The notes under the pieces: generated by a model
Told to the model about the DNA's origin: nothing
What the model saw: only the letters and a program-made list of their open reading frames with translations
Databases searched by the model: none
Origin: DATAQC01 sp051005135
GTDB lineage: Bacteria > Actinomycetota > Acidimicrobiia > Acidimicrobiales > AC-14
NCBI GenBank assembly: GCA_051005135.1
Contig: JBPCJQ010000089.1
Coordinates: 1 to 7,804, forward strand
Reading direction: 5' to 3'
Length of the DNA stretch: 7,804 nt
Part shown: positions 1-5,429 of the stretch, piece after piece
Position numbering within the stretch: the first letter of the stretch is position 1
Layout: every line of letters begins with the position of its first letter
Position numbers and translations under genes: made by a program

Positions 1-551
1 TGTTCATCTGCGGTGGGGCGTTCGCGGGCATCGAGAAGATCATCGAGAGCCGAACCGGCCACAAGGGCGTCGGCTTCGGCGCCGAGCTGCGCCGCACTGC
101 CACCAAAGACGTGGGCTACATCCTGTCCAAGGTGCTGCCCGAGGACCTCCTCAAGTTCGGCCTCATCCCCGAGTTCGTCGGCCGCCTCCCCGTGATCGGG
201 GCGGTGTCCAACCTGGATCAGGATGCACTAGTTCGCATACTGATGCAACCAAAGAACGCCCTGGTCAAGCAGTACCGCAAGATCTTCGAGTTCGACGGGG
301 TGGAGCTCGAGCTCACCGACGACGCCCTGGTGGCCATCTCCGAGCAGGCACTGCTGCGTGGCACGGGGGCGAGGGGGTTGCGGGCCATCCTCGAAGAGGT
401 GCTCCTCAACGTCATGTACGACCTGCCCAGCCGCAGCGACATCGGCAAGTGCGTCATCGACCGCTCGGTTGTGCTGGAGAAGGTTAACCCCACGCTGGTG
501 CCCCGAGTGGAGCCCGAGCGCTCCTCCCGCCCCCGCCGGGCCGCCTCCTAG
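1..551 (+). CDS. clpX: ATP-dependent Clp protease ATP-binding subunit ClpX, C-terminal part (5' end outside window)
   Basis: This is the C-terminal 182 residues of ClpX, the AAA+ hexameric unfoldase that recognises tagged substrates and threads them into the ClpP peptidase. The first complete codon is at base 3. The visible protein opens with FICGGAFAGIEKII, the strand and helix after the Walker B region of the AAA+ large domain. GFGAE follows, then EDLLKFGLIPEFVGRLPV, which carries the arginine-finger region and is almost invariant in ClpX. The small AAA+ domain follows, with PKNALVKQYRKIF and the sensor-2 motif GTGARGLR, then MYDLPS. The protein ends in a short basic, family-variable tail (RSSRPRRAAS). 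The zinc-binding domain, Walker A and Walker B lie upstream of the window. No frameshift is seen. It converges on the helicase gene with 24 bases between the two stop codons. Confidence 0.97.
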   Translation, partial: FICGGAFAGIEKIIESRTGHKGVGFGAELRRTATKDVGYILSKVLPEDLLKFGLIPEFVGRLPVIGAVSNLDQDALVRILMQPKNALVKQYRKIFEFDGVELELTDDALVAISEQALLRGTGARGLRAILEEVLLNVMYDLPSRSDIGKCVIDRSVVLEKVNPTLVPRVEPERSSRPRRAAS

Positions 552-606
552 CCCCCTTCCGACGAGCTCGCGCCATTACCCCGCGGAGGGTGTACTTTCG
601 CGAGCG
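552..606. terminator. Possible bidirectional terminator between clpX and dinG
   Basis: The gap between the convergent stop codons is 24 bases. A perfect 7-base inverted repeat, GCTCGCG at 566-572 and CGCGAGC at 599-605, encloses a smaller ACCC/GGGT stem. The second arm lies inside the 3' end of dinG. There is no T-tract on either strand, so this is a weak candidate; the structure could be a chance product of the high GC content. Confidence 0.22.
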
Positions 607-2459
607 GCGAGGAAGGTGACGACGTCGTCGCGGTCACGGGTGCGGCGCATCGGGGGCAGGGCGCGCAGCAGCGGGTGGCGGTAGTCGGCTTCGGCCAGGC
701 GGGGGTCGAGCACCGCCACCACTCCCCGGTCCGACGCCGAGCGGATCAGCCGGCCTGCCCCTTGGGCCAGCCTGATGGCGGCATGGGGGATGTCCACGGT
801 GGCGAACCACGCGGGGCCGGCCCGCTCGCGGCGGGCCTGGGCGACGGGATCGTCGGGGCGGGCGAAGGGGAGGCGGTCGACGGTCACCAGCGAGCACGAC
901 GGGCCCGGGATGTCGACGCCCTGCCAGAACCCCATAGTGGCGAACAGGCAGGAGCACTCGTCGGTGCGGAACGCCTCGATGAGGGCGGGCTTGGGCAGGT
1001 CGTCCTGGCCCAGGACCCGGTAGACGACGTTGCCCTCGATGGCAGCCCGAGCGGCCCGCATCGCCCGCCACGACGTGAAAAGGGCGAGGGTGCGCCCACC
1101 GGCGGCCGCGATCAGCAGCGCCATCTCGGCATGGGCTGCCTCCTCGTGGCCGGGGTCGAGGGGGCCGGGGAGCCGGGGTACGTAGAGCAGGGACTGGCGG
1201 CGGTAGTCGAACGGGCTGCCGACATCGATCGAATCCGTCCCCGCCCCCAGGCCCAGGCGCCTGGTGATGCCGTCGGGGATGGTGGCCGAAGTCAGCACGC
1301 CGGTGGCATGGGACCACACCACCTTGGCCATGTGACCGCCCACGTCGACGGGCGCCATGCGCAGTGCGGGCTGGGCGCCGGTCTGCTCCACCCAGGTCAC
1401 GGTGTCATGGCCGTCGGCTGACAGCACGCTGTCGACGTCACAGGCGAGGGCGTCGAGAGCCTTGGCCGCCCGCTCGAGCCGGGGCGCCATCTCCTGTCCG
1501 TCTTGGCGCGACCTCGCCGCGGCGTGTTCTTGGCGAACGGCCTCGGCCAGGTCGTCGAGGGCCTCGGCCACTGCGTCAACGGCAGTCGCCGTCGGAGCCA
1601 GGCGCTGCCCCACGAGGGGCTCGAGCACACGAGAGATGGCATCGGCGTGACGCACCAGGCCGAGCTTGCGTACTCGCCCGGGAGTCAGGGTCACACCGAG
1701 GGCTGAGGCCAGGATGTCCTCGGCGGCGTGGGCCTCGTCGATCACCGCCACGTCGTGGTCGGGGAGCACGTGGCCGCCGGAGGCGACATGGGCCCCCAGC
1801 AGATGGAGGTTGACCACGATCACGTCGGCCTGGCGAGCCCGCTCGTAGGCGGCCTCGGCGAAACAGGAATCTCCGTGGGGGCAGTCGTCGGCTCCCGGGC
1901 ACTCGTCGCTGCCCACGCTCACCGCCGACCAGGCGCGGGGCCGAGGCTCGAAGTCGAGCTCGGCCCGGTCGCCGGAACCGGTCTGGCGGCCCCACGACAG
2001 CAGGCGGGCCACCTCAGCGGCGTTGCCGGTGGCGTCGGAGCCACCGTCGTCGAGGTCGAGCTTCGGACTGGCCGCCTCCTCGGCGGCCTCGGCTGCGGCC
2101 TGGCGGCACAGGTAGTTGTTCCTGCCCTTGAGCACCGCCCACGCCAAGCCCGGTTCCACCGCAGCCGCCACCGCGGGTAGGTCCTTGTTAGCCAACTGGT
2201 CCTGCAGGGCCTTGGTGGCGGTGGCCACCACCACAGTGGAACCCGGGGAGCCGATCAGTGCACCCACCAGGTAGGCCCACGTCTTGCCGGTGCCCGTGCC
2301 GGCCTGGACCACCAGATGGCTCCCACTGGCGACCGCCCGGGCCACCGCCTCTGCCATCGCGGTCTGGCCGGGACGAGCCTCACCCTTGCCGTCCATGGCC
2401 TCGGCCAATGCCTGCAGCGCGGCGCCGACCCGCCGTTCCACCGCTTCGTCGGCGCTCAT
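576..2459 (-). CDS. dinG: DinG/XPD-family ATP-dependent DNA helicase with iron-sulfur domain
   Basis: This is a superfamily-2 5'-3' DNA helicase of the DinG/XPD (Rad3) type. The family unwinds forked DNA, R-loops and other structures during repair and replication. From the ATG at 2459 it has 627 residues. The order is a RPGQ Q-motif-like element (about 29-32), Walker A AGTGTGKT (53-60), and an iron-sulfur domain with four cysteines at 118, 187, 193 and 199 (YLC, then DECPGADDCPHGDSC). The DEAH box is at 241-244. Further on are motif III LTSATI, motif V FATMGFWQGVDIPG and motif VI QGAGRLIR. No exonuclease domain is fused. An in-frame ATG at 2510 would add 17 residues (MRLTPR...). The 2459 start is preferred because the family-like helix begins there and a TAGCCT -10-like box lies 7 bases upstream, suggesting a leaderless mRNA. 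Neither start has a properly spaced Shine-Dalgarno. The gene is divergent from the repeat protein. The start is uncertain; the function is secure at family level. Confidence 0.93.
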   Translation of the reverse strand: MSADEAVERRVGAALQALAEAMDGKGEARPGQTAMAEAVARAVASGSHLVVQAGTGTGKTWAYLVGALIGSPGSTVVVATATKALQDQLANKDLPAVAAAVEPGLAWAVLKGRNNYLCRQAAAEAAEEAASPKLDLDDGGSDATGNAAEVARLLSWGRQTGSGDRAELDFEPRPRAWSAVSVGSDECPGADDCPHGDSCFAEAAYERARQADVIVVNLHLLGAHVASGGHVLPDHDVAVIDEAHAAEDILASALGVTLTPGRVRKLGLVRHADAISRVLEPLVGQRLAPTATAVDAVAEALDDLAEAVRQEHAAARSRQDGQEMAPRLERAAKALDALACDVDSVLSADGHDTVTWVEQTGAQPALRMAPVDVGGHMAKVVWSHATGVLTSATIPDGITRRLGLGAGTDSIDVGSPFDYRRQSLLYVPRLPGPLDPGHEEAAHAEMALLIAAAGGRTLALFTSWRAMRAARAAIEGNVVYRVLGQDDLPKPALIEAFRTDECSCLFATMGFWQGVDIPGPSCSLVTVDRLPFARPDDPVAQARRERAGPAWFATVDIPHAAIRLAQGAGRLIRSASDRGVVAVLDPRLAEADYRHPLLRALPPMRRTRDRDDVVTFLAARESTPSAG

Positions 2460-2555
2460 CCTTGCCAGGCTACGGTGAAGAGCCCGGTCGGAACGTGGGG
2501 TTAGCCTCATACAAGTCGAACGTTCGCGCTGACCAGAGCGCCCAAGGAGGCCGTG
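2460..2555. promoter_or_regulatory. Divergent promoter region between dinG and the 11-mer repeat protein gene
   Basis: TANNNT-type -10 candidates (TAGCCT) occur on both strands: minus strand 2467-2472, placing a start within a base or two of the dinG ATG at 2459, and plus strand 2502-2507. Neither has a good -35 at normal spacing. A perfect 10-base palindrome, CGAACGTTCG, lies at 2517-2526. It contains the GAAC and GTTC half-sites of the actinobacterial SOS box but without the usual four-base spacer. On the plus strand AAGGAGG at 2544-2550 is a strong ribosome binding site, five bases before the ATG at 2556. The promoter calls rest on motif matching only. Confidence 0.4.
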
Positions 2556-3248
2556 ATGAGAAGGACCGTCAAGTACGCAGTGGTGGCTGCCGTGGTGGGC
2601 GGCGGCACCGTCGTGGTGCTGTCGATCCGCAGCGAGGAGCCCTCCGAGGATCTGCCCCGCCGGGCGGCAACCGCGGCCGGGGCGGCGGCGGTGGCTGGTG
2701 GGGTGGCCGGCCTCGTCGTCGACCGTCGTAGCCGCAGGCGCCAGGCCAAGAAGCGCCTCAAGCGTGCCGCGAGACTGCCCATAACCGCCCCTGCCCTGGG
2801 CGTCACTGCGGCCAAGGGTCGCAAGGCTGCCCGCCAGGCGGCCCAGCGCGCCGCCGAAGCGGTTCGGCCCTCGCTCGAGGCGGCGGCCGAAGTGGGTCGG
2901 CAACGGGCGCTGTGGGCGGCAGAGGCAGCCAAGCCCGCGGCCGAGAAGGCAGGCCGGGCGGCGCGCAAGCAGGCCAAGAAGGCCGCTAAGGCAGCCCGCA
3001 AGCAGGCCGACAAGGCGGCCATCGCAGCCCGTCCTCACGCCGAGAAGGCGGCCAAGGTTGCCCGCAAGCAGGCCGAGCGGGCGGCCGAGGTGGCCCGGCC
3101 CAAGGTGGAGATCGCAGCCGAGCTGGCCCGGGAGCAGGCCGCCCGGGCGGCGGAGGCGGCGCTGCCCCGGGTGGAGCAGGTCGCGGAGGCGGCCCGCGTC
3201 CAGGCCCAGCGCCTCGCCGACCCCGAGTGGGTCCGCCGGGCCAGCTAA
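2556..3248 (+). CDS. Membrane-anchored Ala/Lys/Arg-rich protein with twelve 11-residue amphipathic repeats
   Basis: This 230-residue protein belongs to no family I can name. AAGGAGG five bases upstream fixes the ATG at 2556; a GTG at 2553 is too close to it. Residues 6-24 (KYAVVAAVVGGGTVVVLSI) form a hydrophobic segment. After an acidic linker (SEEPSED), residues 37-55 are a second Ala/Gly/Val-rich segment, then a very basic patch (DRRSRRRQAKKRLKR). Residues 91-222 are twelve gapless 11-residue units of the form AAR-x-x-A-x-x-AAE/K, for example AARKQADKAAI and VARKQAERAAE. Proline is at unit position 4 at residues 105, 127, 160, 182 and 204. This predicts a long alpha-helix with an Ala face and a charged face, kinked at the prolines, as in exchangeable apolipoproteins or LEA-like 11-mers. 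Possible roles are membrane-surface, nucleoid or polyanion binding, or YtxH-like envelope stress. Function is unknown; its reality as a gene is well supported. Confidence 0.85.
   Translation: MRRTVKYAVVAAVVGGGTVVVLSIRSEEPSEDLPRRAATAAGAAAVAGGVAGLVVDRRSRRRQAKKRLKRAARLPITAPALGVTAAKGRKAARQAAQRAAEAVRPSLEAAAEVGRQRALWAAEAAKPAAEKAGRAARKQAKKAAKAARKQADKAAIAARPHAEKAAKVARKQAERAAEVARPKVEIAAELAREQAARAAEAALPRVEQVAEAARVQAQRLADPEWVRRAS
2826..3221 (+). repeat. Tandem 33-base coding repeats (12 copies, 11 residues each)
   Basis: The DNA encodes twelve consecutive 11-residue units without gaps. The most similar copies share the core gcccgcaagcaggcc at about 2995 and 3060, with one mismatch at about 2965, so some units look like recent duplications. 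The first three units and the last two are diverged at DNA level but keep the protein pattern, which points to selection on the amphipathic helix. Prolines at unit position 4 occur in units 2, 4, 7, 9 and 11, giving a largely 22-residue higher-order period. Confidence 0.8.
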
Positions 3249-3425
3249 CAGATTGGTCATTGCGCCGGCGGCCAGCCTGCATTACCTTATTCTCGCCTGG
3301 TCAGTACCAGGAAAGGTTTCGGGTGCCCTAGGTCGCTTTTGACTATAGGCATACGACACCTAGTGATTTTAGACAGCTGCTGGCGGGCGCTTGCCTGGTT
3401 GGCCGTGACGGGAGAGGAAGTCTTC
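3249..3425 (+). promoter_or_regulatory. Spacer upstream of the secreted beta-helix gene: hairpin, -35-like box and ribosome binding site
   Basis: Much of this 177-base spacer is more AT-rich than its surroundings. It holds a perfect stem-loop at 3296-3311 (CCTGGT, loop CAGT, ACCAGG). A -35-like TTGACT lies at 3339-3344; about 16 bases later TAGTGA at 3361-3366 is only a poor -10 match. A longer inverted repeat, CTAGGT 3328-3333 and ACCTAG 3358-3363, brackets the -35 candidate. GAGAGGAAG at about 3412-3420 serves as ribosome binding site for the ATG at 3426. The 3296 hairpin could end the upstream gene or be an operator; it lacks a T-tract. I do not recognise a riboswitch class. Confidence 0.4.
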
Positions 3426-5114
3426 ATGAGCAGATTCAGGAGCATCACCAGTGGGCTTTGCGCGCTCGGGCTGGGCCTCACCGGGCTGGTGCTGTCGGCA
3501 GGGCCGGCCGCGGCCGCCCATGTGGGCTGTGGCGCGGTCATCACCCAGAACACCACCCTCGACTCGGATGTCGGTCCCTGCACCGGCGACGGGCTGGTCG
3601 TGCCCATGGGCACGAGCAACATCACGATCGACCTCAGCGGCCACCGCGTGTTCTCGGTGCGTGCTCGGGGCGATATCGCCGGCGTGCGCCTGGTGAATAC
3701 CACCAAGGTGACGCTGCAGAACGGCCGCGTCGAGGGGTTCAACGACGGCGTGGCTATCTTTGGCGGCTCGGCCAACACCGTCCAGGGCATCACTGCCGTC
3801 AACAACGTCAGCGACTTCGGCGTCGACGCCTCCGGCGGGTTCACCGGCGACACCTGCGATCTGGGCGACGGCATCGGCCTCTTCGACTCGCCCGGCAACC
3901 TGATCCGGGGCAACACGGCTAACAACAATGGCCCCTACGGCGGCATCTCCCTCGTCGGCCATTCGAGCGGGAACCAGATCCTCGGCAACACCACGAACAT
4001 GAACAACATCGCTTCGCCGACTGGCGACAACCACCCAAACTGCATCGACAACGAGCAGCAGGACGAAGGGATCCGGATTGAGGGCCCAGGCGCCCAGAAC
4101 AACCAACTCAAAGGCAACACCGTCAACGGCAACCTGCTGGCAGGCATCGGCATCCACGCCGCCAACAACATCGACCCTGGGGCCGATGCAACTCCCAGCA
4201 GCAACAACTTCATTCTGGGCAACAAGCTCAGCAACAACGGGCACACCAGCGGTGACAACAACGACAGCGGCATCTCGATCCTGGGGACGCCCGGGGTCAG
4301 GTCGTTCGGCAACACCATCACCGGTAACACCTCCACCAACAACTTCGCCAACGGGATCTACGTCCCCGCCACCTCGCACGACAACAACATCCAGGGGAAC
4401 ACCGTCAACAGCAACCAGAAGGACGGCATCTACCTCACCGGACCCTCCTTCGGCAATCGGTTCACCAACGTGGGTCCGACACTGTTCCAGCAGGTGTCAC
4501 CCAACAACGTGATCTATGTCCAAGGGACCGACTACGCGGTCCTGTCGGGCTCAGGCAGCGGGAACGCCACCGCCCGGCTGGTTCCGGTCGGGGCCATCAA
4601 CATTCCACCCACCGGCTTCGATACCTCGACCAGCGGCTGCTCGCCAGCCGACTTCGCCGGGTTCCCCCCCGGCGCCGTAGCCCTGGTCCAGCGGGGTTTC
4701 TGTGACCGGGCCACGAAGGTGGCCAATGCCCAAGCGGCCGGGGCCAGCGCCGTCATCATGTTCAACGAGGGCTCGCCTGGCCGCACCGGGCTCCTCACCG
4801 CCGGTGTCAATCCCACGACCATCCCGGTGCTGGGCACCACTTACGCCCTGGGTGTCCAGCTCTACAACCTCACCCAGGCGGGGCCGGTAACGGTCCACGT
4901 GATCACCAACACCACCAACGTGAGGGTGCAGACGGGTCCGGGGGCCGAGAACAACACGTTGGACCGGAACCGCGGCGTGGGCAACGCCGAGCACGACGGC
5001 CACGACAACAACCTCGCCCCACCGTGTGACAACAACCGCTGGAGCGGCAACCTCTTCGGTACCGTCAACCAGGCCTGCGTCGCCGCCGGGGGAACGGGCA
5101 CCGTCAAGCCGTAG
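3426..5114 (+). CDS. Secreted right-handed parallel beta-helix protein with a nested PA domain
   Basis: This 562-residue protein is exported. Residues 1-31 are a Sec signal peptide: basic n-region MSRFR, Leu/Gly/Ala-rich core, and a likely cut after the AAAA near residue 31. An in-frame upstream ATG at 3339 would bury this signal, and only 3426 has a ribosome binding site. Residues 32-345 are PbH1/NosD-type beta-helix coils, with recurring GNT, NN and GI-x-L patterns such as IRGNTANNNGPYGGISL, LKGNTVNGN and IQGNTVNSNQKDGIYL, consistent with an asparagine ladder. Residues about 365-495 match a protease-associated domain: SGSGSGNATARLVPV, GCSPADFAGFPPGAVALVQR, ANAQAAGASAVIMFNEG and IPVLGTTYALG. 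A last beta-helix segment (ENNTLDRNRG, CDNNRWSGNLFGTVNQACV) closes the chain. There is no C-terminal anchor and no catalytic protease or lyase motif I recognise. A role in binding or cleaving extracellular polysaccharide is possible; the function is inferred only from fold. Confidence 0.9.
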   Translation: MSRFRSITSGLCALGLGLTGLVLSAGPAAAAHVGCGAVITQNTTLDSDVGPCTGDGLVVPMGTSNITIDLSGHRVFSVRARGDIAGVRLVNTTKVTLQNGRVEGFNDGVAIFGGSANTVQGITAVNNVSDFGVDASGGFTGDTCDLGDGIGLFDSPGNLIRGNTANNNGPYGGISLVGHSSGNQILGNTTNMNNIASPTGDNHPNCIDNEQQDEGIRIEGPGAQNNQLKGNTVNGNLLAGIGIHAANNIDPGADATPSSNNFILGNKLSNNGHTSGDNNDSGISILGTPGVRSFGNTITGNTSTNNFANGIYVPATSHDNNIQGNTVNSNQKDGIYLTGPSFGNRFTNVGPTLFQQVSPNNVIYVQGTDYAVLSGSGSGNATARLVPVGAINIPPTGFDTSTSGCSPADFAGFPPGAVALVQRGFCDRATKVANAQAAGASAVIMFNEGSPGRTGLLTAGVNPTTIPVLGTTYALGVQLYNLTQAGPVTVHVITNTTNVRVQTGPGAENNTLDRNRGVGNAEHDGHDNNLAPPCDNNRWSGNLFGTVNQACVAAGGTGTVKP

Positions 5115-5120
5115 CTGTTA

Positions 5121-5170
5121 CGCAATGAGGGAAGAGCCTGCCGATCCCGGCGGGCTCGTCCCTCATTGCG
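5121..5170 (+). terminator. Strong intrinsic hairpin terminator after the beta-helix gene
   Basis: A 23-base stem closes on a four-base loop (ATCC, 5144-5147). The outer arms CGCAATGAGGGA and TCCCTCATTGCG pair perfectly, and the inner GAGCC-GCCG arms continue with one U-G wobble and one A-G mismatch. It starts seven bases after the TAG stop. No T-tract follows, which is common for actinobacterial I-shaped terminators. The near-perfect symmetry could also terminate transcription entering from the right. Confidence 0.85.
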
Positions 5171-5429
5171 AGTCGGCCATGCAGCCCACTCGCCGGGCGG
5201 CCGCTTGGAGGCACCCGTCCCCCGTCCACAGCGCGGCATCGGGAGTGAGCTGGGCCGAGGCGATCAGCTGGGTTGTCCGCACGGTTGGCGTCCTCCCGGG
5301 AGATATGACAGTTGGCATCATATGATGCTATGGATCGTGCCTCGTACGCCGAGAGTACAAATTGGTCGGAATAGCCGACCTTCTTGCACGCTCGGCGCTG
5401 GCCCGGTGTGCCCATAGGCTTGTACCGAA
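5171..5429. other. Intergenic spacer before folC with no convincing gene
   Basis: Together with the terminator, this forms a 315-base gap between the beta-helix gene and folC. Short open frames exist on both strands (for example 5104-5415 minus) but none has a recognisable domain, a ribosome binding site or sensible composition. The spacer contains a 10-base palindrome CTCCCGGGAG at 5293-5302, a 14-base palindrome at 5315-5328, and an AT-richer stretch from about 5303 to 5380. It must also carry the folC promoter unless folC is read from further upstream. Confidence 0.6.
5305..5334 (+). promoter_or_regulatory. Palindromic operator-like site within a possible promoter
   Basis: GCATCATATGATGC at 5315-5328 is a perfect 14-base palindrome, AT-rich in a GC-rich neighbourhood. 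It sits between a -35-like ATGACA (5305-5310) and a weak -10-like TATGGA (5329-5334) with 18-base spacing, the usual place for a repressor operator. Sites of this look are typical of small dimeric DNA-binding proteins, including ribbon-helix-helix antitoxins. The palindrome is seen directly; the promoter and operator roles are inferred. Confidence 0.4.

Noticed and set aside
2826..3221. CRISPR array or non-coding satellite as explanation of the tandem repeats
   Set aside because: The repeats are in coding phase, 33 bases each without spacers, and conserved at protein rather than DNA level.
2511..3260. Minus-strand open frame that would extend the helicase to 894 residues across the repeat-protein gene
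   Set aside because: The extra 250 residues are Gly/Leu/Arg-rich antisense of the Ala/Lys repeats and match no helicase region. The plus-strand gene has a strong ribosome binding site and meaningful repeats.
3339..3425. Upstream ATG giving the beta-helix protein 29 more residues
   Set aside because: It would place the signal peptide internally, overlaps the -35 candidate, and has no ribosome binding site.
3369..4379. 336-residue minus-strand open frame opposite the beta-helix gene
   Set aside because: Val/Asp/Gly-rich shadow of a GC-rich coding sequence; no domain, while the plus strand has a signal peptide and clear folds.
5104..5415. 103-residue minus-strand open frame in the spacer before folC
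   Set aside because: It reads through the terminator hairpin, has no ribosome binding site, and has no recognisable domain.
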